Assembly: GCA_029780675.1 (NCBI GenBank)
Contig: JAKOYE010000204.1
Span: 62,001-126,000, forward strand
Source of the DNA: Actinomycetes bacterium
GTDB taxonomy: Bacteria > Actinomycetota > Actinomycetes > Mycobacteriales > Mycobacteriaceae
Direction of reading: 5' to 3'
DNA: 64,000 bases
Position numbers and translations under genes: made by a program. Numbering within the stretch: the stretch's first letter is position 1; each line of letters begins with the position of its first letter. This document shows positions 56,923-64,000 of the stretch, in pieces. The notes beneath the pieces were generated by a model. That model was given only the letters and a program-made list of their open reading frames with translations. It was not told the DNA's origin and did not search any database.

Positions 56923-57950
56923 CGGCCACCGGTTCGGACAATGCGATCGCCGGCAACGGCGGTAACGGCGGTACCGGCGGCCAGCTCGGCAAGGGCGGTG
57001 CCGGCGGCAGCGGTGGTACGGCGACCGCCGAGGATGGCACGGTCACCGCTGGTAGCGGCGGCAATGGTGGCGACGGCCACGGCAACGGCGGCACCGGTGG
57101 CAACGGCGGCGAAGCCCTCAGCGCGGGCGCCGTCGCAACCGGCGGCCGAGGCGGCAAGGGTGGCACGTCGAGCGCGGCCGACGGCGGCCAGGGCGGATCG
57201 GGCGGCACCGCGACATCGAGAAGCACGACGTTCGTCGTCACCGGGTCGGCCATCGGCGGCACCGGCGGGGCAGGTGGTGACGGCAAGATCAACGGCGGCA
57301 CCGGCGGTTCCGGCGGCAAGGCAATCGTGCCGCCCGACACTCCCTACGGCCCGGAGTGGCTGTTCGCCGGCGACGGTGGTGCCGGCGGAACCGGAGACAC
57401 CGGTAACGGTGGCAATGGTGGTGATGGCGGTGACGGCGAAGGTGGAATACGCGCGCATGCCGGTAACGGCGGACGCGGCGGGTCGACGACGGACGGTACG
57501 GGCGGCGACGGCGGTCAGGGCGGCGCGGCCACCAACCAATGGTCAACGACAGCCGGCGCGGGGGGCGCAGGAGGGGCCTCCACCAACGGAGTTGGCGGCG
57601 GCGGTGGCGATGGCGGTGTCGCCACCACCGCCATCGGTGATATCGATATAGCCCAGGGGGGTACGGGCGGGCGCGGCGGAGACAGCGGGCTGACCGTGGG
57701 CGGTACGGGCGGAAAAGGCGGCGACGCTTTTGCGATCACCCCCGGATGGATCTGGGTTCGGGGCGGCGAGGGTGGCCGTGGTGGCGATGGGACCCAGCCC
57801 GGTGTTGACGGTGGCGACGGTGGGGCCGGCGGTGATGGCGTCTCGCCACCGGGTCACCGCGTCTACCGGAACGGTGGCGCCGGAGGCCTCGGCGGCAACC
57901 CGGGCGCCGGCGGAACCCCCGGGCAACCCGGCGCAAACGGAACCCCCTGA
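56544..57950 (+). CDS. C-terminal open frame of the disrupted PGRS gene
   Basis: This frame (468 residues from GTG 56544) carries the Gly-Gly-X repeats onward after the frameshift, and true coding actually extends upstream to about 56521 (AADNTGYVP). It ends [17 protein letters not shown]. On its own it has no export signal or start context, so it is read as the tail of the interrupted gene. It meets the convergent oxidoreductase gene one base after its stop. Confidence 0.45.
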   Translation: MPIVIDPAYNGTTGGNGGTGGAGGAGGNGGKATDAAGTNGDGGTGGTGGAAGDGGLGGNGAPGISTHVDASNGGNGGNPGGVGAGGAAGLKGAGAGATGGDGTTGPDGQPATSGGDGGKGGDGYSVTATGSDNAIAGNGGNGGTGGQLGKGGAGGSGGTATAEDGTVTAGSGGNGGDGHGNGGTGGNGGEALSAGAVATGGRGGKGGTSSAADGGQGGSGGTATSRSTTFVVTGSAIGGTGGAGGDGKINGGTGGSGGKAIVPPDTPYGPEWLFAGDGGAGGTGDTGNGGNGGDGGDGEGGIRAHAGNGGRGGSTTDGTGGDGGQGGAATNQWSTTAGAGGAGGASTNGVGGGGGDGGVATTAIGDIDIAQGGTGGRGGDSGLTVGGTGGKGGDAFAITPGWIWVRGGEGGRGGDGTQPGVDGGDGGAGGDGVSPPGHRVYRNGGAGGLGGNPGAGGTPGQPGANGTP

Positions 57951-57951
57951 G

Positions 57952-59379
57952 CTAAGGCCCCAGTGACGGCACACCCAGCCCGAACTCGCGCCTGAGCACC
58001 GTGCGGGCCGCGTAGTACCCGCTCATCCCGTGCACCCCGCCGCCCGGTGGGGTGGCCGACGAGCAGAGGTATGCCCCGCGGATCGGGGTGGTCCACGGGT
58101 CGACCCGCGAAGTGGGGCCGAGCAGTGCTCGCGTTATCGAGGTGCCTCCGACACCGATGTCGCCGTCGACGTAGTTGGCGTCATGTTCGTGCAGCCGGGA
58201 TGCCGGAATGCTGCGGACGGCCAGAACGGTGTCGGAGAAGCCGGGCGCGAAGTGTTCCAGCACCGCGGTGACGGCCGCCGCCTGATCGACCGTCGACCCG
58301 GCCGGAACGTGGGCGTAGGTCCACAGCGGGCGGCGTCCGGAAGGGTCGATACGGCTCGGATCCGCAACGTGGGACTGCGCGGCCAGCACCATCGGCCACT
58401 GCGCGTGCCGGCCGGCCGCCACATCGCGCTCAGCCACGGCCATCTGTTGCCGGGAGCCTCCCAGGTGCAGTGTCGGCGCCGCGGCGAGGCTCCGATCACG
58501 CCACGGAACATCCTCGGAGAGAACGAAATCCACCTTCGCGACCCCGGCGCCGTAGCGGTACCGCCGCAGTGCCCGGGAATACCGATTCGGCAGCCCGCCA
58601 CCGTAGATCTCCAGTAGTGCCGTCGGGGCGGTGTCGTAGAGCACGACACCGGATGGGGGAGTACGGACGGTCACCCCGGCTTCCACGACGCCCCCGTGCG
58701 CCCGCAGGTCGGCGATCAGCGCATCGGCGATCGCCTGGCTGCCGCCCACCGGAACCGGCCAACCCGAGGTATGGGCCAGCGTGGCCAGCAGCAGACCCGC
58801 GCCGGCCGAGACGACCGACGGCATCGGCGAAATCGCGTGCGCGGCAACGCCGGTGAACAGCGCCCTGGCGTCCTCGCCGCGCAGCGACGACCACAGCGGG
58901 GTGCCCTGCTCGAGAATCCGCAGGCCGAGCAGTGCCGCGGCGGGGATGCTCGGCGGCAGCGAGCGTCTGTCCCCGAGGAGCAGAGCTACGACATCTGCGC
59001 CGCGTTCCACCAGCGGGCCGAGCAGACGCCGCCAGGAATCACCCTGATCGAGGCCATCACCGGTGCGCTCGAGGTCCCGATAGGCGATCGCGGGGCGGCA
59101 CCCCGGCAACGGGTTGGCGTAGGAGATGTCGGGGACCACCAGCTCGATCCCGCGCGCCCCCAGGTCGAAATCGGTGAAGAACGGCGAGGCCAGCGCCAGG
59201 GGGTGAATGGCCGAGCAGATGTCGTGGGCGACCTGCGGGAACTCCGGATCCGGCAGGGTCCGCGCCCCACCGCCGACGGTGCTCTGCGCTTCGAGCACCT
59301 GCACCTTCAGCCCGGCTCGGGCGCAGATCACTGCGGCAGCCAGCCCGTTGGGTCCGCTGCCGACGACGGTGACGTCCAT
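57952..59379 (-). CDS. FAD-dependent oxidoreductase, phytoene desaturase/CrtI-like (Rv2997-like)
   Basis: The 475-residue flavoprotein has an N-terminal dinucleotide motif VTVVGSGPNGLAAAVICARA (about 3-22) followed by the Glu that binds the FAD ribose (VLEAQSTVGGGAR). A C-terminal FAD-contact segment is GAYLCSSATPPGGGVHGMSG. The layout is that of phytoene desaturase/amine-oxidase-like enzymes. The substrate is unknown; no carotenoid genes are nearby. It is divergent from serA and convergent with the disrupted PGRS gene. Confidence 0.88.
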   Translation of the reverse strand: MDVTVVGSGPNGLAAAVICARAGLKVQVLEAQSTVGGGARTLPDPEFPQVAHDICSAIHPLALASPFFTDFDLGARGIELVVPDISYANPLPGCRPAIAYRDLERTGDGLDQGDSWRRLLGPLVERGADVVALLLGDRRSLPPSIPAAALLGLRILEQGTPLWSSLRGEDARALFTGVAAHAISPMPSVVSAGAGLLLATLAHTSGWPVPVGGSQAIADALIADLRAHGGVVEAGVTVRTPPSGVVLYDTAPTALLEIYGGGLPNRYSRALRRYRYGAGVAKVDFVLSEDVPWRDRSLAAAPTLHLGGSRQQMAVAERDVAAGRHAQWPMVLAAQSHVADPSRIDPSGRRPLWTYAHVPAGSTVDQAAAVTAVLEHFAPGFSDTVLAVRSIPASRLHEHDANYVDGDIGVGGTSITRALLGPTSRVDPWTTPIRGAYLCSSATPPGGGVHGMSGYYAARTVLRREFGLGVPSLGP

Positions 59380-59439
59380 GGCTACAAATCCTTACCCGCA
59401 TCCTTACCCGCCGAATTATCGGCTCGGGCGGCGCACCTT

Positions 59440-59445
59440 TAGGCT
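59440..59445 (+). promoter_or_regulatory. -10 box (TAGGCT) for serA
   Basis: TAGGCT lies six bases before GTG 59452, within a 72-base divergent intergenic region. Leaderless serA transcription is inferred. Confidence 0.5.
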
Positions 59446-59451
59446 GTCCGG

Positions 59452-61050
59452 GTGAGCATGCCCTCCCAAATTCCTGTAGTGCTGATTGCCGACAAACTCG
59501 CCGAATCCACCGTCGCCGCCCTCGGTGACCAGGTGCAGATCCGTTGGGTCGACGGACCCGACCGCCCCAAGTTGCTGGAAGCCGTCGCCGACGCCGACGC
59601 ACTGCTGGTCCGCTCGGCGACCACCGTCGACGCCGAGGTCATCGCCGCCGCGCCGAAGCTGAAGATCGTGGCCCGCGCGGGCGTGGGCCTCGACAACGTC
59701 GACGTCGATGCCGCCACCGCCGCCGGGGTGCTGGTGGTCAACGCGCCCACCTCCAATATTCACAGCGCCGCCGAGCACGCCCTGGCTCTGCTGCTGGCCG
59801 CCGCACGGCAGATCCCCGCCGCTGACGCGACCCTTCGCCAGCACACCTGGAAGCGGTCGTCGTTCAACGGCACCGAGATCTACGGCAAGACGGTCGGCGT
59901 GGTCGGACTGGGCCGCATCGGCCAGTTGGTGGCCCAGCGTCTGGCGGCGTTCGGCACCCATGTCATCGCCTACGACCCGTACGTCCCGGCCGCCCGCGCC
60001 GCCCAACTCGGCATCGAACTGCTGCCACTGGATGACGTCCTGGCCCGTGCCGACTTCATCTCGGTGCATCTGCCCAAGACCAAGGAGACCGCCGGGCTGC
60101 TCGGCAAGGAGGCGCTGGCCCGCACCAAGCCGGGGGTGATCATCGTCAACGCCGCCCGCGGCGGTCTCATCGACGAGCAGGCGCTGGCCGATGCCATCCG
60201 CAGCGGGCACGTCCGCGCCGCCGGACTCGACGTGTTCGCCACCGAGCCGTGCACGGACAGCCCGCTGTTCGAACTGCCGGAGGTCGTCGTCACCCCCCAC
60301 CTGGGTGCGTCCACGTCGGAGGCACAGGATCGGGCCGGGACCGACGTCGCGGCGAGCGTCAAGCTCGCGCTGGCCGGGGAATTCGTCCCGGATGCGGTCA
60401 ACGTCGGTGCCGGAGCAGTCAGCGAGGAAGTCTCGCCATGGCTGGAACTGGTCCGCAAGCTCGGTGTCCTGACCGGTGTGCTGGCCACCGAGCCGCCGGA
60501 GAGCCTGACGGTGAAGGTGTCCGGCGAGCTCGCCTCCGAGGATGTCGGGGTGCTGAAACTCTCGGCCCTGCGCGGCCTGTTCTCCACCATGACAGACCAG
60601 CAGGTCACCTTCGTCAACGCTCCGGCGCTGGCGGCCGACCGCGGTCTGGACACCGAACTGAGCACCGCCTCGGAGAGCCCGAACCATCGCAGCCTGGTGG
60701 ACGTGCGGGTGGTGTCGCCGGATGGTTCGGCGGTGAACGTCTCGGGCACCCTGTCCGGCCCGCAGCAGGTCGCGAAGATCGTCGCGATCAACGGCCGCAG
60801 CTTCGACCTCCGCGCCGAAGGAGTGAACCTGATCCTGCACTACGGTGACAAGCCCGGTGCGCTGGGAAAGATCGGCACCCTGCTCGGCGAGGCCGGTGTC
60901 AATATCGAGGCGGCGCAACTGAGCCAGGACACCACCGGGGGTGGGGCGACGGTGATGCTGCGACTGGATCGCGACGTGCCGGCCGACGTCCGGGCGGCGA
61001 TCGGTGCCGCCGTCGAGGCCTCGATGGTGGAAGCGGTGGACCTGTCGTGA
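59452..61050 (+). CDS. serA: D-3-phosphoglycerate dehydrogenase
   Basis: The 532-residue enzyme oxidises 3-phosphoglycerate, the first step of serine synthesis. It has the substrate domain ([20 protein letters not shown]), the Rossmann NAD motif [17 protein letters not shown], and the catalytic Arg and His in [13 protein letters not shown] and [15 protein letters not shown]. After residue 320 come the intervening (ASB) domain and a C-terminal ACT domain ([20 protein letters not shown]). This is the long mycobacterial-type SerA subject to serine feedback. GTG 59452 follows the -10 box; ATG 59458 is an alternative. It overlaps leuB by four bases. Confidence 0.96.
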   Translation: MSMPSQIPVVLIADKLAESTVAALGDQVQIRWVDGPDRPKLLEAVADADALLVRSATTVDAEVIAAAPKLKIVARAGVGLDNVDVDAATAAGVLVVNAPTSNIHSAAEHALALLLAAARQIPAADATLRQHTWKRSSFNGTEIYGKTVGVVGLGRIGQLVAQRLAAFGTHVIAYDPYVPAARAAQLGIELLPLDDVLARADFISVHLPKTKETAGLLGKEALARTKPGVIIVNAARGGLIDEQALADAIRSGHVRAAGLDVFATEPCTDSPLFELPEVVVTPHLGASTSEAQDRAGTDVAASVKLALAGEFVPDAVNVGAGAVSEEVSPWLELVRKLGVLTGVLATEPPESLTVKVSGELASEDVGVLKLSALRGLFSTMTDQQVTFVNAPALAADRGLDTELSTASESPNHRSLVDVRVVSPDGSAVNVSGTLSGPQQVAKIVAINGRSFDLRAEGVNLILHYGDKPGALGKIGTLLGEAGVNIEAAQLSQDTTGGGATVMLRLDRDVPADVRAAIGAAVEASMVEAVDLS

Positions 61051-62078
61051 ACGGTTCCGGCACGCCGCTGAAACTCGCGGTCATCCCCGGGGACGGTATC
61101 GGCCCGGAAGTCATCGGCGAGGCGCTTCAGGTGCTCGACGTGGTGCTGCCCGGGGTGCAGCGCACCGAGTACGACCTCGGTGCCCGGCGGTATCACGCAA
61201 CCGGAGAGGTGTTGCCGCCCAACATTATCGACGAGCTGCGCGGCTACGACGCGATCCTGCTCGGCGCGATCGGCGACCCGTCGGTGCCCAGTGGATTGCT
61301 GGAGCGCGGGCTGCTGCTCAAGATCCGTTTCGAACTGGACCACCACGTCAACCTGCGGCCCAGCCGACTGTACGACGGGGTGAGCAGCCCGCTGGCCGGT
61401 GACCCGAGCATCGACTTCGTCGTCGTCCGCGAGGGCACCGAGGGTCCCTACACCGGCAACGGCGGCGCAATCCGGTCCGGAACCCCGCACGAGGTCGCCA
61501 CCGAGGTCAGCCTCAACACTGCATTCGGGATCACCCGGGTCGTGCGCTACGCGTTCGAGAAGGCTCGCGCCCGGCGTAAACACCTCACCCTGGTGCACAA
61601 GACGAACGTGCTGGCCTTCGCCGGCAGTCTGTGGTCGCGGATCGTGGCCGAGGTGGGCGCGGACTACCCGGACGTCGAGGTGGCCTATCAGCACATCGAC
61701 GCGGCCACGATTCACATGGTGACCGACCCCGGTCGTTTCGACGTGATCGTCACCGACAACCTGTTCGGCGACATCATCACCGATCTGGCCGCTGCGGTCA
61801 GTGGCGGGATCGGCTTGGCGGCGAGCGGCAATATCGACGCCACCGGCACCAATCCATCGATGTTCGAGCCCGTGCACGGCAGCGCCCCGGACATCGCCGG
61901 AACCGGTGTCGCGGATCCCACCGCGGCCGTGATGAGCGTGGCGTTGCTGCTGTCGCATCTGGGCCACGGCGAGGCCGCAGCCCGCGTGGATGCCGCGGTG
62001 GCGGGCCACCTCGCCGACCGTGGCGATGAGGCGCTCTCCACGGCCGCGGTCGGGGAGCGAATCCGGGCTCGGCTGTAG
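61047..62078 (+). CDS. leuB: 3-isopropylmalate dehydrogenase
   Basis: The 343-residue enzyme of leucine synthesis oxidatively decarboxylates 3-isopropylmalate with NAD. It has the N-terminal [13 protein letters not shown], the substrate arginines in [20 protein letters not shown], the catalytic Lys region [12 protein letters not shown], the metal-binding signature [20 protein letters not shown], and [17 protein letters not shown] at the cofactor site. The GTG start overlaps the serA stop in GTGA, so serine and leucine synthesis genes are coupled. It converges on the MFS gene. Confidence 0.95.
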   Translation: MNGSGTPLKLAVIPGDGIGPEVIGEALQVLDVVLPGVQRTEYDLGARRYHATGEVLPPNIIDELRGYDAILLGAIGDPSVPSGLLERGLLLKIRFELDHHVNLRPSRLYDGVSSPLAGDPSIDFVVVREGTEGPYTGNGGAIRSGTPHEVATEVSLNTAFGITRVVRYAFEKARARRKHLTLVHKTNVLAFAGSLWSRIVAEVGADYPDVEVAYQHIDAATIHMVTDPGRFDVIVTDNLFGDIITDLAAAVSGGIGLAASGNIDATGTNPSMFEPVHGSAPDIAGTGVADPTAAVMSVALLLSHLGHGEAAARVDAAVAGHLADRGDEALSTAAVGERIRARL

Positions 62079-62086
62079 GCCCGACG

Positions 62087-63307
62087 CTAGGGTCCGCCGG
62101 ACTGGGGTTCGGCGGATTGGGGTGCAGCGGAACGGGTTTCGGTGGGAACCAGGGGTATCGCGAGCACCGGGAACAGCGCGCACACCGCGAAGGCCACCGG
62201 GAAGCCCGCGGCTCCGATCAGGGCGCCGAAGATCGGCGGGGTCAGTCCGGCGGTGAGCAACTGACTGGTGTTCTGGGCGCCCAGAGCCCGGCCGCTCCAG
62301 AACGGGCCGGCGCGCTCGGCGATCGCGGTGAACGCCAACCCGTTGTCGCTCACGGTGACCACGGAGGCCACCAGCATCGCCACGACGCTCCAACTCCAGT
62401 CCGCCGCATCGGTCAGCGCCAGGGCGAGCATCGCCGCGGCGGCCGCGGCGGCGATCACCCGGATCGGCCGCAGCCTGGAACCGACCCGGTCCGACCACAC
62501 TCCGGCGCCGACCCGTCCCAGTGCCCCGAGCACCTGGGCGACGGTGACCAACGCCCCCGCCGAACCCGCCGTCCAGCCGTTGGCGGTCATCAACCACACC
62601 AGCGTGAACGTCCACACCACACACTGCGGAACGACGAGCAGTACCGAGACCACGTGGATGCGCACCAGAGTCGAGGATCCGCGGTAGGGATTGGCCAACT
62701 GCTCCGGCGGTGCCTCCGCGCGCGGCGGGCGCGGCGGATCCTGCACTCCGACAGCGCATATCACGGCCGCGGCCGCACACACTCCGGCCGGAAACATCAG
62801 TGCCATCCCGGCCCCGTGGTTTTCGGCCAGGCGCGGAATCACCAAGGCGCCCAGCCCGACTCCCAGGGGTTGCGCGGTCTGGCGGATGCCCATCGCCAGA
62901 CCCCGCTGGCGTGGCTCGAACCAGCCGACGACCAGACGCCCGCTGGCCGAATTGCTGCTCGCGGCGGCCATTCCGCCGAGAAGCAGGAAGACCGACACCG
63001 CCACCAGAGACTGGCTGAGGGCGGCTGCCAGTGCCGCGACCGCCGTCAGTCCGGAGCCGAGGCTGAGCACCAGTCGCTCGCCCAGTCGATCCACGATGTA
63101 GCCCCAGGCGATCAGCGTCAGAACCATCCCGAACGCCGGCATCGCCGATACCAGCCCGGCGCGGGCCAGGTCCAGGCCGCGGTCGGTGTGCAGGGTGGGG
63201 ATCAGGAACGCGACGCCGTTGATGAAGACGTTGGCGCAGAGTGTGGCGAACAGACCGAGAGCCAGCATCCACCAGCGACGGGGGGTTCTGGTCAGCTCGC
63301 CGGTCAT
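62087..63307 (-). CDS. Major facilitator superfamily transporter (Rv2994-like)
   Basis: The 406-residue protein has about 12 hydrophobic helices. The MFS loop 2-3 motif has the form GYIVDRLGERLVLSLG, and the second-half counterpart is GVWSDRVGSRLRPIRV. It begins MTGELTRTPRRWWMLALGLF. Substrate and direction are unknown; helix-rich Ala/Val composition and the lack of a fused domain are usual for drug or metabolite exporters. ATG 63307 was chosen over longer upstream frames, which overlap the divergent gene. Confidence 0.88.
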   Translation of the reverse strand: MTGELTRTPRRWWMLALGLFATLCANVFINGVAFLIPTLHTDRGLDLARAGLVSAMPAFGMVLTLIAWGYIVDRLGERLVLSLGSGLTAVAALAAALSQSLVAVSVFLLLGGMAAASSNSASGRLVVGWFEPRQRGLAMGIRQTAQPLGVGLGALVIPRLAENHGAGMALMFPAGVCAAAAVICAVGVQDPPRPPRAEAPPEQLANPYRGSSTLVRIHVVSVLLVVPQCVVWTFTLVWLMTANGWTAGSAGALVTVAQVLGALGRVGAGVWSDRVGSRLRPIRVIAAAAAAAMLALALTDAADWSWSVVAMLVASVVTVSDNGLAFTAIAERAGPFWSGRALGAQNTSQLLTAGLTPPIFGALIGAAGFPVAFAVCALFPVLAIPLVPTETRSAAPQSAEPQSGGP

Positions 63308-63390
63308 CACGCCATGATCCACCGCGACCCACCTCGGCAGCCGTTCCGGCCGCACATCCCCACGCCGCGGAGTCCCCCGGGGGTAGCCAC

Positions 63391-63396
63391 TACGCT
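63391..63396 (+). promoter_or_regulatory. -10 box (TACGCT) for the FAH-family gene
   Basis: TACGCT lies seven bases before ATG 63404 in the region divergent from the MFS gene. Leaderless initiation is inferred. Confidence 0.45.
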
Positions 63397-63403
63397 GTCT
63401 CAA

Positions 63404-64000
63404 ATGCGCTTGGGCCGTGTCGCCAGTCCCGACGGGGTGGCTTTCGTCAGCATCGACGGGAATGCCGACGATCTCGTCGCGCGGGAGATCGCCGAGCACC
63501 CCTTCGGCACCCCCACGTTCACCGGACGCTCCTGGCCGTTGGCCGACGTGCGCCTGCTGGCCCCGATCCTCGCCACCAAGGTGGTCTGCATGGGTAAGAA
63601 CTACGCCGCGCACATCGAGGAGATGGCGGACACCACCGGACCTGCCCCCGACGATCCGGTGATCTTCCTCAAGCCCAACACCGCGATCATCGGACCGAAT
63701 GTGGCGATTCAACTGCCGGCCAACGCCTCCCCGGTGCACCACGAAGGGGAACTGGCCGTCGTGATCGGTCGGCCCTGCAAGGACGTTCCGGCCGCGCGGG
63801 CCGCCGACGTCATCCTCGGCTACACGATCGCCAACGATGTCTCGGCCCGTGACCAGCAGCAGGCCGACGGCCAGTGGGTCCGGGCCAAGGGGCATGACAC
63901 GTTCTGTCCCGTCGGCCCTTGGATCGTCACCGACCTCGACCCGTCCGACCTGGAGATCCGCACCGAGGTCAACGGGCAGGTCCGCCAACACAGCCGCACC
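63404..64000 (+). CDS. Fumarylacetoacetate hydrolase-family protein (Rv2993c-like), 3' end outside the window
   Basis: The frame is open from ATG 63404 to the window edge, giving 199 residues with no stop. It has the FAH N-terminal strand MRLGRVASPDGVAFVSIDG and the family signature VVCMGKNYAAHIEEMA. The metal-binding Glu pair is in HHEGELAVVIGRP and the Asp region in GYTIANDVSARDQQ, then KGHDTFCPVGPWIV. Such enzymes are acylpyruvases or 2-hydroxyhepta-2,4-diene-1,7-dioate isomerases. About 40 residues appear to be missing compared with the usual length. gltX follows in M. tuberculosis. Confidence 0.9.
   Translation, partial: MRLGRVASPDGVAFVSIDGNADDLVAREIAEHPFGTPTFTGRSWPLADVRLLAPILATKVVCMGKNYAAHIEEMADTTGPAPDDPVIFLKPNTAIIGPNVAIQLPANASPVHHEGELAVVIGRPCKDVPAARAADVILGYTIANDVSARDQQQADGQWVRAKGHDTFCPVGPWIVTDLDPSDLEIRTEVNGQVRQHSRT

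Larger units (their letters stand above)
52948..57950 (+). pseudogene. Second PE-less PGRS-type giant gene, disrupted by a nonsense codon and a frameshift
   Basis: Read through, this is one gene of about 1,667 codons paralogous to the 40689 gene. The N-terminus (GRIGALAVAFGVGAALGSVP, then AHADTRGSAGSS) is the same export module. An in-frame TAG at 53239-53241 (where CAG would give Gln) stops it after 97 codons, and the frame resumes at ATG 53248 with the [11 protein letters not shown] segment, the CTSGAC motif and PGRS repeats. Near 56520 the repeats shift to the -1 frame, as if one G of a G run at 56520-56523 were lost, and continue to the stop at 57948-57950. There is no propeller or helix at its C-terminus. 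Confidence 0.75.

Overview
The window is high-GC actinobacterial DNA whose gene order matches the Mycobacterium tuberculosis segment from about Rv3041c to Rv2993c, read on the opposite strand. The order runs ABC ATPase, NUDIX, echA17, methyltransferases, the methylglucose-lipopolysaccharide (MGLP) genes, fixAB, iscS, mnmA, ligA, gatCA, pfkA, gatB, lppZ, doxX, cfp6, ilvBNC, serA, leuB. Many genes start 6-9 bases after a TANNNT -10 box, as expected for mycobacterial leaderless transcripts. Hydrogenase, cutinase and giant glycine-rich genes sit in slots where M. tuberculosis has something else. This points to an environmental, non-tuberculous member of the Mycobacteriaceae. M. tuberculosis names are used from memory of gene order and protein similarity; no database search was run.

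Layout. 1-11.2 kb: the end of a membrane protein gene, ABC ATPase, NUDIX, crotonase, two methyltransferases, a TB22.2-like secreted protein and a PQQ-propeller lipoprotein. The MGLP-type set follows (acyltransferase, GT4 glucosyltransferase, GH57 branching enzyme, methyltransferase). 11.4-15.7 kb: electron-transfer flavoprotein, cysteine desulfurase and tRNA thiolase. 15.7-19.3 kb: a PE-PPE-type secreted hydrolase, a MetE-like protein and a secreted peptidase-like lipoprotein. 19.4-27.4 kb: ligA, ACT protein, gatCA, pfkA, cutinase, gatB. 27.5-37.9 kb: an accessory island with a HAD-like protein lacking its nucleophile, a two-component system, and a Huc-type group 2a [NiFe] hydrogenase operon (small and large subunits, maturation protease, TPR protein, NifU-Rieske protein, NHL propeller, unknown protein). 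37.9-40.5 kb: lppZ, doxX, cfp6. 40.7-58 kb: two PE-less PGRS-type giant genes flanking ilvBNC. The first (2,751 aa) ends in a YVTN propeller split by an inserted beta-helix. The second is broken by an in-frame TAG and a frameshift. 58-64 kb: a phytoene-desaturase-like oxidoreductase, serA-leuB, an MFS transporter and the start of a fumarylacetoacetate hydrolase-family gene.

How the genes work together. ilvBNC, serA and leuB are amino-acid biosynthesis, and ilvB is preceded by a clear attenuation leader (a 23-codon peptide with three consecutive GTA valine codons and a terminator). gatC/gatA/gatB form the tRNA amidotransferase. iscS and mnmA together make thiolated tRNA. The hydrogenase genes overlap or nearly abut and form one transcription unit for atmospheric or fermentative H2 oxidation, with the upstream response regulator/histidine kinase the natural candidate regulators. 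No hyp maturation genes and no HucM-like stalk gene were recognised in the window. No gene-free stretch exceeds about 300 bases.
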